Shown here piece by piece: positions 51,240 through 60,043 of a DNA stretch of 64,000 bases (position 1 is its first letter; every line of letters begins with the position of its first letter). The notes beneath the pieces are model-generated. The model was not told the origin of the DNA, searched no databases, and saw nothing but the letters and a program-made list of their open reading frames with translations. This stretch comes from Turicibacter sanguinis (GTDB taxonomy: Bacteria; Bacillota_I; Bacilli_A; MOL361; Turicibacteraceae). The stretch spans positions 1,167,501 to 1,231,500 of the forward strand of contig NZ_CP053187.1 of NCBI RefSeq assembly GCF_013046825.1, in the 5' to 3' direction. Position numbers and translations under genes: made by a program.

Positions 51240-51908
51240 ATGCGTATTTTAATGGTAGATGATGAAGTAAAGATTTGTGAATTTGTACAGGCGTGTTTAG
51301 ATAATGAAGGGTATCAAACAGAGGTTGCTCATGATGGTAAAACAGCACTTAGTTTATTTCATCAGTATACCTATGATTTGATTCTGCTTGATCGAATGTT
51401 GCCTGATGTGAGTGGAGAAGAAATCTGTAAACAAATTAGACAACAGTCTGATATTCCAATTATAATGCTAACAGCCAAAATAGAAGATGAAGATCGAATT
51501 GAAGGTTTTCAATTAGGTTGTGATGATTATATTTGTAAGCCATTTAATATAATGGAGTTATTACTCCGAATAAAGGCTATTTTAAAACGAACGATAAAAA
51601 AAGATAATCAAGATTTAATTAAATTTGGAACAGATTTTGAACTAAATACTTTATCCCATCAGTTAAAGGTTAAAGGACAGGAGGTTCCTTTAACGAATAC
51701 AGAGTATAAAATTTTATTGGCCCTTAGTTCACATCCTCAAAAAGTGTATACTCGAGAAGAATTACTGGCTTATGCAGTTGATGGATATGTTGAAAAATTT
51801 GATCGTGTGATTGATAGTCATATTAAAAATTTAAGGCATAAGATTGAGATAGATTCAATTATCTTAACCGTGTACGGAGTGGGGTATCGTTTTGGATTAC
51901 AAAAGTAA
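51240..51908 (+). CDS. OmpR/PhoB family response regulator
   Basis: Two-component regulator of 222 residues. The receiver domain starts MRILMVDDEVKICEFV, has the phosphorylated Asp in YDLILLDRMLPDVSG (about residue 51) and the conserved Lys in DYICKPFNIMEL; the C-terminal winged helix has LTNTEYKILLALSSHPQKVYTREELL and IKNLRHKIE. The gene overlaps the sensor kinase downstream, so they form a pair. ATG at 51240 after TTGGAG. Target genes are not visible; no transporter of the Bce type or envelope operon follows directly. Confidence 0.95.
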   Translation: MRILMVDDEVKICEFVQACLDNEGYQTEVAHDGKTALSLFHQYTYDLILLDRMLPDVSGEEICKQIRQQSDIPIIMLTAKIEDEDRIEGFQLGCDDYICKPFNIMELLLRIKAILKRTIKKDNQDLIKFGTDFELNTLSHQLKVKGQEVPLTNTEYKILLALSSHPQKVYTREELLAYAVDGYVEKFDRVIDSHIKNLRHKIEIDSIILTVYGVGYRFGLQK

Positions 51909-53298
51909 AAGAATGCCTATTAATAAAAAAATGATTTTAATTTTTTCATTTGTCATGATTGTGACGATTATTATGATTCGGTTATTTGTTGCAACGCTTT
52001 TTCAACATTCATTTGAACGATATGTAGATGATTCGAATAAAGTAGAGTTATATCATTTAATGAATTTTGACGCTCGAGGGCTCTATCGAAATGATGAATG
52101 GGATATGGATTTTATTAAAAATTTAGGAATTGATGCGATTCAAAAAGGAATTGCGATTAAAGTATATGATCATTCGGGCAAGGAGCTTTGGAGTGTGTTT
52201 TCTGATGAGAAGGTGCTATCCGATTACACGTTAAATGAAATTAGTCAAAATATGCAAAACATTGACAGTGATTGGAGTAATGCACTCGAGGATTATCAAG
52301 TAGATATTTATAATGAGAGAGATGAAGTTGTCGGAAAACTAGATTTAACTCATTATGCTTCGACGTATTATATGAGTAATGATTTAGAGCTATTGAATAC
52401 GGTTAATCAGGTGATTTTAATTATTGGTATTGTGTCAGTGGGCAGTATTGTTGTGGTTTCTGCGATGATTTCAAAATCTATTTCGATTCCTATCGTGAAG
52501 GTGTCCCGAATGGCGAAGTTGATTGAGACTGGCCAATATAAGAAGGAAGTGGAGACTCGTAGCGATATTAAGGAGATTGATGAGTTAATCACATCGATTA
52601 ATAATTTGTCACTGGCTTTAGATGAGCAAGAAATGTTGAGGAAGCAACTGACGACTGATATTGCGCACGAGTTAAGAACGCCTTTAACGACGATAAAGGG
52701 GCATTTGGATGTGATGATTGCGGGAATTTGGGAACCGACGTCTGAGCGTTTGATGAGTATTAATGAGGAAGTCGTTAGGATTAGCCGGATGGTAGATGAA
52801 CTACGCCATCTTTCAAAGTATGATAGCGAAAGGACAAAGCTTGAGTTATCTAAAATACGATTAGATGAGCTGTTAGTGTCTGTCATTTATAATTATCAAG
52901 TTCAAGCCTTTGAAAAAAACATCGAGATTCAATCGCAAATTGAACCAGTAGTGGCTTTAGTTGACGAGAAGAAATTTTCTCAAGTGTTAATCAATCTATT
53001 ATCGAATGCCACTAAGTATACAAATGTAGGCGGAGTGATTACGGTGATGTGTCATTCTGATGAGCAACATATCTATATTAAAGTTGTGGATAATGGTATT
53101 GGAATTCCAGAGGTTGATTTGAAACATATCTTTGAACGATTTTATCGTGTGGATAAGTCAAGAAGTAAGGAAACGGGGGGCATTGGTGTTGGATTAACGA
53201 TTGCGAAATCTATTGTAGAAGCTCACGGGGGATTGCTGAGTGTAAAAAGTGAAGTAGGGATTGGTAGTGAATTTATGATTCAATTAAAAATAATTTGA
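51892..53298 (+). CDS. Sensor histidine kinase
   Basis: Membrane kinase of 468 residues: TM helix (about 14-35), extracellular sensor region (about 36-165), second TM (LILIIGIVSVGSIVVVSAMI), HAMP, then the HisKA box DIAHELRTPLTTIKGH (phosphorylated His about residue 260) and ATPase motifs INLLSNATKYT, VDNGIGI and GGIGVGLTI. The start is uncertain: a TTG at 51892, preceded by GGAGTGGGG and overlapping the regulator gene by 17 bp, fits best; the ATG at 51913 has no clear ribosome binding site. It forms a two-component system with the OmpR-type regulator; stimulus unknown. Confidence 0.93.
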   Translation: MDYKSKRMPINKKMILIFSFVMIVTIIMIRLFVATLFQHSFERYVDDSNKVELYHLMNFDARGLYRNDEWDMDFIKNLGIDAIQKGIAIKVYDHSGKELWSVFSDEKVLSDYTLNEISQNMQNIDSDWSNALEDYQVDIYNERDEVVGKLDLTHYASTYYMSNDLELLNTVNQVILIIGIVSVGSIVVVSAMISKSISIPIVKVSRMAKLIETGQYKKEVETRSDIKEIDELITSINNLSLALDEQEMLRKQLTTDIAHELRTPLTTIKGHLDVMIAGIWEPTSERLMSINEEVVRISRMVDELRHLSKYDSERTKLELSKIRLDELLVSVIYNYQVQAFEKNIEIQSQIEPVVALVDEKKFSQVLINLLSNATKYTNVGGVITVMCHSDEQHIYIKVVDNGIGIPEVDLKHIFERFYRVDKSRSKETGGIGVGLTIAKSIVEAHGGLLSVKSEVGIGSEFMIQLKII

Positions 53299-53336
53299 TA
53301 TTTTATATGATGTTATATCATAAATGTTTTAGATGA

Positions 53337-53370
53337 AAAAAGGTTGAGTCTTGATTGGACTCAACCTTTT
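53337..53370. terminator. Bidirectional terminator
   Basis: AAAAGGTTGAGTC, 7-nt loop, GACTCAACCTTTT between the kinase gene and a small gene on the other strand. Confidence 0.85.
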
Positions 53371-53378
53371 AAAATGCA

Positions 53379-53456
53379 TTATTTTACCAAAAGTAAAAGT
53401 AACATCGCGATAATTAAACAAGTAAAACCACCAATCATGGCTGTTGATTTTTTCAT
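53379..53456 (-). CDS. Membrane peptide of 25 residues
   Basis: ATG at 53456 with GAGAGGATC upstream encodes MKKSTAMIGGFTCLIIAMLL followed by LLLVK, a single predicted transmembrane helix with a basic N-terminus. The terminator at 53337-53370 follows directly, so it looks like a complete minimal gene. Such peptides often act as regulators of membrane complexes or as type I toxins, but no antisense RNA can be shown here. Function unknown; coding status rests on the ribosome binding site and the hydrophobic composition. Confidence 0.5.
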   Translation of the reverse strand: MKKSTAMIGGFTCLIIAMLLLLLVK

Positions 53457-53625
53457 GTTAAAGATCCTCTCTGATTTGTATTTATACATAAATGTTTCAA
53501 AATAATAAGATAACTACTATGATATATTATTATAATTTTGATAAATATAGTAAAAAATTATCCAGAACATAACTATGAAATTTTTTTGTGCTAAAATAAT
53601 ACAGGTGATTAAAGGAGGGGCCAAC

Positions 53626-55812
53626 ATGGAACAGAATTTTATGAATGATTTATATAAGCAAATTGCGAAGCAATTAAACATTACAACGAATCAAATTAAT
53701 GCGGTCTTAAAACTTTTAGAAGAGGGATCAACCGTTCCATTCATTGCTCGTTATCGTAAAGAGGTAACAGGAGCGCTAGATGAAGAGCAGATTCGTGAAA
53801 TTTCTAAGACATATGAGTACGGTGTTAATTTACAACAGCGTAAAGATGATGTCATTCGTTTAATTGATGAAAAAGGGATGTTAACACCAGAGTTAAAAAA
53901 TCAAATTTTAAAAGCAGAGAAATTAACTGAGATTGAAGACTTATATCGTCCATTTAAGGAGAAAAAGAAAACTCGTGCAACGATGGCAAAAGCAAAAGGT
54001 TTAGAGCCATTAGCACAGTATCTTTTAACTTATCCACAATCAGGAATTGAAGTTGAAGCAGCTAAATATGTGAATGAAGAAGTAGCATCTGTTGAAGAGG
54101 CTTTACAAGGAGCTCGCGATATTATCGCGGAGATGATTGCGGATAACGCAGATTATCGTAAATGGATTCGTGAATATACAACGAAAAATGGTGAAATTCA
54201 ATCTAAGGTTCGTGATAAATCATTAGATGAGCGCCATGTTTATGAACAATATTATGAATACTCTGAACCTATCTCACGTATTGTTCCTCACCGTGTTCTG
54301 GCGATGAATCGTGGAGAGTCGGAGAAGATTTTACGTATTTCTATTACAGAGAACGCTGAAGGCGTATACACTTATTTATCAAAGCAATTTATTAAGGATG
54401 CATCAGGGGAAGCTGCCAATCAGGTGATGATGGCAATTGAGGATGCGTATAAACGTTTAATCAAACCTTCAATTGAGCGTGAGATTCGTGCTAGTTTAAA
54501 AGAGGTAGCAGAAAATCAAGCGATTCATATCTTCTCTGAGAATGTGCGTCAATTATTATTACAACCTCCTATGAAAGGAAAAGTTGTACTTGGAGTTGAC
54601 CCTGCTTTCCGTACTGGATGTAAGTTAGCAGTTGTTGATGAGACTGGTAAAGTATTAGATATCGATGTGATTTATCCTCACGAAAAATCAAAAGGGTCAA
54701 CTGCAGACCCTAAATTAGTAGCGGCGGCGCGTGCTAAGGTCATTGATAAAATCAATACTCATAAAGTAGAAATTGTGTCGATCGGTAATGGTACAGCTTC
54801 ACGCGAAACAGAAAGTTTTATTGTTGATGTGTTAAAAGAAATTAAGCATCCAATTTATTATATTATTACGAATGAAGCAGGAGCTTCAGTTTATTCGGCA
54901 TCAGATCTTGCGCGTCAAGAGTTCCCAGATTTACAGGTTGAGGAGCGTTCGGCTGTTTCGATTGCAAGACGTCTTCAAGACCCATTAGCAGAGCTGGTTA
55001 AGATTGATCCTAAGTCTATTGGGGTAGGTCAATATCAACATGACGTAACGCAATCTAAGTTGAATGATTCATTAAACTTCGTGGTTGAAACAACTGTTAA
55101 CCAGGTAGGGGTAAACGTAAATACAGCGTCGCCTGCATTACTTAAATATGTAGCGGGTCTTTCTTCAACGATTGCCAATAATATCGTGAAGCACCGTGAT
55201 GAAGTTGGAAAGTTCACAAAACGTGAAGAGTTAAAGAAAGTTGCACGCTTAGGAGCTAAAACTTATGAGCAAGCAATCGGATTTTTACGTATTATTGATG
55301 GGGTAAATCCGCTTGATAAAACGGGTATTCACCCTGAAAGTTACAAAGTTGCAGAAGAAGTTCTTGAAAGCTTAGGGTGCACAAAAGATGATTTAGGAAC
55401 CGAAGGCTTAAAAGCAGCAGTTGCTAAAGCTGATCGCTTAAAATTAATGGCAACGCTTGGTGTTGGTGAACATACATTAAACGATATTTTAGATGCATTT
55501 GTTGCACCGAATCGTGATCCACGTGATGAGGTGGCAGCACCTTTATTACGTTCTGATGTGTTAAAACTTGAAGATTTAAAACCAGGAATGGAACTTCAAG
55601 GGACAGTTCGTAACGTTGTTGACTTCGGAGTATTTGTCGACTGTGGTGTAAAAGAAGATGGATTAGTTCACTTATCAAAAATGAAAAAAGGATTCGTTAA
55701 ACATCCAATGGATGTTGCCTCAGTTGGGGACATCGTTAAAGTATGGGTAGAGTCAGTTGACTTAAATCGTAAACGATTAGCGTTAACTATGATCATGCCA
55801 GAAGCTAAATAA
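53626..55812 (+). CDS. tex: Tex family RNA-binding protein (YhgF/Tex)
   Basis: Conserved S1-domain protein of 728 residues implicated in transcription-associated processes. Layout: N-terminal helical Tex domain (TVPFIARYRKEVTGALDEEQI), YqgF-like RNase H fold (VVLGVDPAFRTGCKLAVVD, EIVSIGNGTASRETE), helix-hairpin-helix region (NVNTASPALLKYVAGLSSTIANNIV) and C-terminal S1 domain (LQGTVRNVVDFGVFVDCGVK). ATG at 53626 after AAAGGAGGGG; an upstream in-frame ATG (53575) has no ribosome binding site. Length is normal. Single gene with a strong palindromic terminator. Confidence 0.96.
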   Translation: MEQNFMNDLYKQIAKQLNITTNQINAVLKLLEEGSTVPFIARYRKEVTGALDEEQIREISKTYEYGVNLQQRKDDVIRLIDEKGMLTPELKNQILKAEKLTEIEDLYRPFKEKKKTRATMAKAKGLEPLAQYLLTYPQSGIEVEAAKYVNEEVASVEEALQGARDIIAEMIADNADYRKWIREYTTKNGEIQSKVRDKSLDERHVYEQYYEYSEPISRIVPHRVLAMNRGESEKILRISITENAEGVYTYLSKQFIKDASGEAANQVMMAIEDAYKRLIKPSIEREIRASLKEVAENQAIHIFSENVRQLLLQPPMKGKVVLGVDPAFRTGCKLAVVDETGKVLDIDVIYPHEKSKGSTADPKLVAAARAKVIDKINTHKVEIVSIGNGTASRETESFIVDVLKEIKHPIYYIITNEAGASVYSASDLARQEFPDLQVEERSAVSIARRLQDPLAELVKIDPKSIGVGQYQHDVTQSKLNDSLNFVVETTVNQVGVNVNTASPALLKYVAGLSSTIANNIVKHRDEVGKFTKREELKKVARLGAKTYEQAIGFLRIIDGVNPLDKTGIHPESYKVAEEVLESLGCTKDDLGTEGLKAAVAKADRLKLMATLGVGEHTLNDILDAFVAPNRDPRDEVAAPLLRSDVLKLEDLKPGMELQGTVRNVVDFGVFVDCGVKEDGLVHLSKMKKGFVKHPMDVASVGDIVKVWVESVDLNRKRLALTMIMPEAK

Positions 55813-55815
55813 ATT

Positions 55816-55842
55816 AAAAAGGAGCTAGCTAGCTCCTTTTTA
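55816..55842. terminator. Bidirectional terminator after tex
   Basis: AAAAAGGAGCTAG pairs with CTAGCTCCTTTTT; it also serves the small gene on the minus strand. Confidence 0.88.
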
Positions 55843-55845
55843 ATA

Positions 55846-56004
55846 TTATGAATTATTTTTAATATACAACTTTAAACATTTTATGATTAGTATCAGAATA
55901 TAAATAATCAATCCGTACATAACCAGTGGGATTAAAGATGAAATTGAAAATAGTAATTGATTGAAGATATTACCACCTGTAGTTTCTATAACTTCAACTT
56001 GCAT
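55846..56004 (-). CDS. Small membrane protein, 52 residues
   Basis: ATG at 56004, preceded by GGAGACTAA, encodes MQVEVIETTGGNIFNQLLF followed by one long transmembrane segment (LIPLVMYGLIIYILILIIK) and a basic tail (CLKLYIKNNS). It lies 18 bp after the end of the DUF2726 gene on the same strand, so both may share a transcript. Its N-terminus resembles that of the 54-residue protein at 41360-41524 (both have E-x-IET near the start, then one TM helix). Function unknown. Confidence 0.6.
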   Translation of the reverse strand: MQVEVIETTGGNIFNQLLFSISSLIPLVMYGLIIYILILIIKCLKLYIKNNS

Positions 56005-56022
56005 TAGTTTAGTCTCCTTTTA

Positions 56023-56685
56023 TTAATTATAGGGTTTAATTTCTTTACATTTTGGAAAGTTTGAACAACCATAAAACTTTTGTCCAATATGATTGCCTTT
56101 TTTAGTTTCACGTAAAGTCATAGGTATCTGGCATTTTGGACAGATTGGTACATAATCTTCGGAGGTAATACTAGCAATAATAGGATTAGTTTTCATTTGG
56201 GACTGTATTAAATCTGTTAATTCAGAAATTGCGTAGCTATTTTTGACGGGTATATGGAGAAGAGGGAGATTAGCCGCTTTAAAAACTTCATCAACAAATG
56301 CATCTCGTTGTACTCTATTTGATTGCTGATGACTTTTATCATCCAGTTCAATAGCTACCAATGGTTTCAGAGATACATTATCGCAAACTAAAAAGTCTAC
56401 ATGTTTTCGGTTAATTTTATTCCAATAGCTTTGTTTCATTTTAAAATCTTTTATATTAACAAAAAATAAATCTCCTAATGATACTTTAGACAAAATCTTA
56501 AATGGAAGCTCTTTAGTAGCAAGTGACAAGGATTTATAAAAATTAAGTTCTGCTGCTGATAAAAAATCATCCCGTAAAACATATGGAAATATATTTTCTA
56601 TTTTTTTACTTTGTTTGTTATTCTGTTTTGGTAATAGTCCCAGTGCATTAAGAATACTTCCTAAACATCCAATATTTTCGCTCAT
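56023..56685 (-). CDS. DUF2726-like protein with topoisomerase-type zinc ribbon
   Basis: A 220-residue soluble protein. The central part (HVDFLVCDNVSLKPLVAIELDDKSH, about residues 92-116) matches DUF2726, a PD-(D/E)XK nuclease-like fold: Asp in VDFLV and the E-x-D of AIELDD are candidate metal ligands. The C-terminus has a zinc ribbon of the type found after topoisomerase I (CPKCQIPMTLRETKKG through FYGCSNFPKCKE, four Cys). This combination suggests a DNA- or RNA-binding enzyme, but activity is unproven. ATG at 56685 after AGAGAGGATATG. Followed closely by a small membrane protein gene. Confidence 0.8.
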   Translation of the reverse strand: MSENIGCLGSILNALGLLPKQNNKQSKKIENIFPYVLRDDFLSAAELNFYKSLSLATKELPFKILSKVSLGDLFFVNIKDFKMKQSYWNKINRKHVDFLVCDNVSLKPLVAIELDDKSHQQSNRVQRDAFVDEVFKAANLPLLHIPVKNSYAISELTDLIQSQMKTNPIIASITSEDYVPICPKCQIPMTLRETKKGNHIGQKFYGCSNFPKCKEIKPYN

Positions 56686-56826
56686 TATTCATATCCTCTC
56701 TAGTGATTATCTCTCCCTAATTTTAACATTATTTTAAGATAATTGTTTTATTATGTGGTAAAAAATGTATGTTTAATACTAACAAGTAATCAAATAAAGT
56801 TATTTAGGAGTATATTTTTGGGTTGA

Positions 56827-56997
56827 ACTGAATTATCCAAAGTTCAGGTAACGGTGAATAAGGAAGGTTTACCATCAGAGGAGATAGAGATAGGCCTCCC
56901 AACGCTGACTATTTTTGATTTGAATCTCCCTGCAGGAACAGATTATTTTGAAATGGAAGTCAGCTATTTTGATGAGTCAGGAACTGAGATTTTTTAG
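56827..56997 (+). pseudogene. Remnant of a larger protein gene
   Basis: An open frame of 56 codons without a start codon reads TELSKVQVTVNKEGLPSEEI ... FDLNLPAGTDYFEMEVSYFD and ends at TAG. The beta-strand pattern looks like part of a carbohydrate-binding or Ig-like domain. It is richer in G and C than its neighbours (GGCCTCCCAACGCTGAC, CTCCCTGCAGG). Nothing else resembling a gene is seen in the 56686-57141 gap, so this is likely a leftover of a deleted or transferred gene. Confidence 0.5.
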
Positions 56998-57141
56998 GAT
57001 GGTAGATATAGAAAAAGGATTATCTGTGAATTTTTCGATAATCCTTTTGATTGTTAGGATTTAAAGTGTAGCTTTTCTTTACTAAATGGTAAATAAGTAC
57101 TACAATTATGCTATATATGAAACCGAAAGGGTGTACAAAAA

Positions 57142-57861
57142 ATGTCAAAAGTATTAGCTAAAGTTAAAAATTATGAAATCACTGAAGAAATGTTAAATGA
57201 AACAATCGATGCCTTACGCGCACAACAAAATATTAATTTAACAACTGAAGAACAAAAACAAGATTTATTAGATGAATTAGTTGCTCGTCAATTAGTTGTT
57301 GAAGATGCAATTGAGTCTGGATTAACTGAAACTGAAGAGTTCCAAAAATTATATCGCGAATTCATTTTCCAACACAGCATTGGACAAATGTTCAAAACAA
57401 TTAATGTAACAGATGCTGAGTGTGAGGCTTACTATAATGAAAACCAAGATCAATTCAAAGAAGAAACAGTTCGCGCTGCTCATATCTTAGTAGATGAAGA
57501 AGCAAAAGCAGAGGATTTATTAAATCAAATTAATGAAGGTGCAGATTTCCATCAATTAGCAAGCGAACATTCAAGCTGTCCTTCTGGAGCTCGTGGAGGA
57601 GATTTAGGAGATTTCGGACGTGGACAAATGGTTCCTGAATTTGAACAAGCTGCATTCGCTTTAAATATTGGAGAAATTTCTGGGGTAGTTAAATCTCAGT
57701 TTGGATATCATTTAATTAAATTATTAGACAAAAAAGAAACAGTGCCATTTACTGATGTTTTACCACAAATTAAACAATACTTAGTGACGAAAAAACAAAA
57801 TGAGATGTATAGTGCGTTTACTCAAGGTTTAAAATCTAAATATACGGTAGAAAAAGCCTAA
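57142..57861 (+). CDS. Parvulin-type peptidyl-prolyl isomerase (PrsA/SurA-like, cytoplasmic)
   Basis: A 239-residue foldase. The N-terminal helical part (ITEEMLNETIDALRAQQN through FIFQHSIGQMF) resembles the SurA/PrsA chaperone domain; the parvulin domain spans about 112-205 with VRAAHILVDEE, GGDLGDFGRGQMVPEFEQAAF and VKSQFGYHLIKL. PrsA itself is a lipoprotein, but this protein has neither signal peptide nor lipobox, so it should act in the cytosol. ATG at 57142 after AAGGGTG. It precedes acpP by 68 bp; the two may be separate transcripts. Confidence 0.92.
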   Translation: MSKVLAKVKNYEITEEMLNETIDALRAQQNINLTTEEQKQDLLDELVARQLVVEDAIESGLTETEEFQKLYREFIFQHSIGQMFKTINVTDAECEAYYNENQDQFKEETVRAAHILVDEEAKAEDLLNQINEGADFHQLASEHSSCPSGARGGDLGDFGRGQMVPEFEQAAFALNIGEISGVVKSQFGYHLIKLLDKKETVPFTDVLPQIKQYLVTKKQNEMYSAFTQGLKSKYTVEKA

Positions 57862-57929
57862 AAAACTATTTACTTTGTAATTCAAACTAATTATAATAGT
57901 ACTATAGTTAGATGAAGGAGGAAATCAAA

Positions 57930-58154
57930 ATGGTATTTGATCGCGTTAAAGAAATTATTGTAGACGAATTAGGTGTAGATGCAGAAGCAGTAACTATTGA
58001 TTCAACTTTAGAAGATTTAGGTGCTGACTCTTTAGATGCTGTTGAATTAATCATGGCATTAGAAGAAGAGTACGATTTAGAAATCGCTGAAGACGATGCT
58101 AAAGCAATGAAAAGCGTTAAAAACATCGTTGATTATATCGAAAGTAAACAATAA
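57930..58154 (+). CDS. acpP: Acyl carrier protein
   Basis: Carries growing fatty acyl chains on a 4'-phosphopantetheine arm attached to the Ser of GADSLDAVEL (residue 37). The 74 residues are acidic and helical, as usual. I start at the ATG at 57930 (MVFDRVKEII), preceded by AAGGAGG; an ATG at 57912 lies upstream of that ribosome binding site. The gene stands apart from other fab genes, but a FabT-like regulator follows, tying it to fatty acid synthesis. Own terminator. Confidence 0.97.
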   Translation: MVFDRVKEIIVDELGVDAEAVTIDSTLEDLGADSLDAVELIMALEEEYDLEIAEDDAKAMKSVKNIVDYIESKQ

Positions 58155-58165
58155 TTTTTTAAATG

Positions 58166-58194
58166 AACTAGGAGATACTTTCTCCTAGTTTTTT
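58166..58194 (+). terminator. Intrinsic terminator of acpP
   Basis: AACTAGGAGA, 5-nt loop, TCTCCTAGTT and a T-run. Confidence 0.9.
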
Positions 58195-58376
58195 ACCGAT
58201 TATACACAGCTAGTCATAAATCATTTAATTTCGCCCATTCTAATAATAGGTTACTATTTTTTGAAAATTTAAGCAATTTTGCTTTTAATAGATATGTACA
58301 AGAGGATTTTTTTGATCCCTGATATATAAGTCTAGATCATATTTCTATCAGCATATAGAAATGGGAGGTGTTATAG

Positions 58377-58823
58377 GTGGATCGCTCAAGAAAAGTTGTT
58401 AATGAATTATTAACAGATGTTTTTAATCAAATTTTAATTTTAGAGGAACGTAATTTACAAGAGCATGATGCAGTTGATGTAACGATGACGGAGATTCATG
58501 TCATTGAGGCGATTCGTAAATGTGAACCATCAACAATGGGGACCGTGTCTAAACGTTTAATGATTACAATGGGGACTTTGACAACATCGGTTAACCGATT
58601 AGTAGAAAAAGGTTATGTAACACGTAAACGTGATGTGAATGATCGTCGAGTGGTTTTACTAGATTTAACGGAAAAAGGTCAGAGTGTATTTGAAATTCAT
58701 GAAGCCTTTCATGAAGACTTAGTAAATGCTGCTTTAAAAGACTTAGAGTTTCGAGAAGATTTAGTTCAATCATTAGAGAGTATCTATCGATTCTTCAAAA
58801 AATTACAAGAAAAACATCAATAA
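58377..58823 (+). CDS. fabT: MarR family regulator, FabT-like
   Basis: Winged-helix regulator of 148 residues. MTEIHVIEAIRKCEPSTMGT, VSKRLMITMGTLTTSVNRLVEKGYVTRKR and DRRVVLLDLTEKGQSVFEIHEAFH closely follow streptococcal FabT, which represses fatty acid synthesis genes in response to acyl-ACP. Its position right after acpP supports this. The start is GTG at 58377 with GGGAGGTG upstream; no better ATG exists. No clear FabT palindrome is seen in its own leader. I am fairly confident in the family and moderately in the FabT role. Confidence 0.8.
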   Translation: MDRSRKVVNELLTDVFNQILILEERNLQEHDAVDVTMTEIHVIEAIRKCEPSTMGTVSKRLMITMGTLTTSVNRLVEKGYVTRKRDVNDRRVVLLDLTEKGQSVFEIHEAFHEDLVNAALKDLEFREDLVQSLESIYRFFKKLQEKHQ

Positions 58824-58872
58824 GATGTTTTTTGGCGAATTATTTAATAATTTTTTATTAAAATAACAAGGT

Positions 58873-58922
58873 ATCAGCTCCGATTATATGGTTTAATAGT
58901 CGTATAAGGAGCTGATTTTTTT
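58873..58922 (+). terminator. Terminator hairpin that contains the dacA ribosome binding site
   Basis: ATCAGCTCC (58873-58881) pairs perfectly with GGAGCTGAT (58908-58916), and seven T follow up to the ATG at 58923. The 3' arm includes the AAGGAGCTG ribosome binding site of dacA, so the hairpin can terminate transcription from fabT and also hide the site. Confidence 0.7.
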
Positions 58923-59897
58923 ATGTCTAAATGGTTTAATTTAAAAAATATATCGATAGCAGCGATTACTTTATTAGGATTAGCACCAGTTGTCCAAGCA
59001 AGTCCCCTTAAAGAGGACGTTACCATAGAAAAACATTATCGTACTTTTTATATGCCTGATCGCGAGGATTTAATCTTTTCCCTGCATTACGGTTACGGAT
59101 TTAAAAGTGATTATGTTTTAACAGATGATGATGTGAAGGTAGGGATTTATAGTTCCAATGCAATCTTGGTGGATTTAACGGCGAATGAGGTCCTTTATGA
59201 AAGAAATCCTGATGTTATAACATATCCAGCGTCTCTGACCAAAATGATGACAGTGTTAGTTGCGATTGAAAATATGCCAAATACGTCGATGGTTGTAGAT
59301 GTTGATTTTAATAAGTTATATGAAGAAGGAGCCGCGCTTGCCGGATTTTCAAATGGACAAGTTGTGAGTGGCGACGATTTGTTATATGGAACGATGTTAC
59401 CATCAGGTGCTGATGCAGCCCAAACATTAGCTAATTATGTAGCAGGTTCAGAAGAGGCCTTCGTTGAATTAATGAATCAAAAAGCAAGGGAACTTGGCAT
59501 GACGAGCACTCACTTTACAAATGTAACAGGACTTCATGACGATAATCATTACTCAACGGTGCGAGATATGGCCGTATTAGTCAAGGCCGCGCTATATAAC
59601 GATAAGTTTAGAGAAGTTTATTCTGCTAAATCTTATGTCACGAGTACAACGCCAATGTTAGTCTTTACGAGTCGAATGTTTGACCGTTTATCATCACCAA
59701 CATTTGGTCGTGTTGAAATGTTAGGTGGAAAAACAGGTTATACGCATGAGGCGCAACTTTGTTTAGCGAGCTATGCAACAGATGGAAAACACGAATATGC
59801 CCTTGTGACAACGCACGCTGATGGAAGTGCCTATACCCCACAATATCACGTGCTTGATGCTGTTTATTTATATAATTATTTCTTAAATCAATTGTAA
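58923..59897 (+). CDS. dacA: D-alanyl-D-alanine carboxypeptidase (low-molecular-mass PBP)
   Basis: Penicillin-binding protein of 324 residues that removes the terminal D-Ala of peptidoglycan pentapeptides. Signal peptide at residues 1-27 (ends near VVQAS), then the S-x-x-K box in YPASLTKMMTV (about 104), the second motif as SGAD (TMLPSGADAAQTL) where SGN is classical, and the KTG box in LGGKTGYTHEA. There is no C-terminal amphipathic anchor, so membrane attachment probably relies on an uncleaved signal or is absent. ATG at 58923 lies immediately after a terminator-like hairpin. Exact position in the DacA/DacF/VanY-like group is uncertain. Confidence 0.9.
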   Translation: MSKWFNLKNISIAAITLLGLAPVVQASPLKEDVTIEKHYRTFYMPDREDLIFSLHYGYGFKSDYVLTDDDVKVGIYSSNAILVDLTANEVLYERNPDVITYPASLTKMMTVLVAIENMPNTSMVVDVDFNKLYEEGAALAGFSNGQVVSGDDLLYGTMLPSGADAAQTLANYVAGSEEAFVELMNQKARELGMTSTHFTNVTGLHDDNHYSTVRDMAVLVKAALYNDKFREVYSAKSYVTSTTPMLVFTSRMFDRLSSPTFGRVEMLGGKTGYTHEAQLCLASYATDGKHEYALVTTHADGSAYTPQYHVLDAVYLYNYFLNQL

Positions 59898-60043
59898 TGG
59901 AGAATAAGATGAGTCGAAATATTTTCATTATTATGCTATTAATCTTTATCAACATTTTTTAAGTCAATAAAAATACCAAAATCCTGAATGAAAAAGATAA
60001 AAAATGGTAAAATATTGTTATGACTTAAGGAATAGGTGATAAT

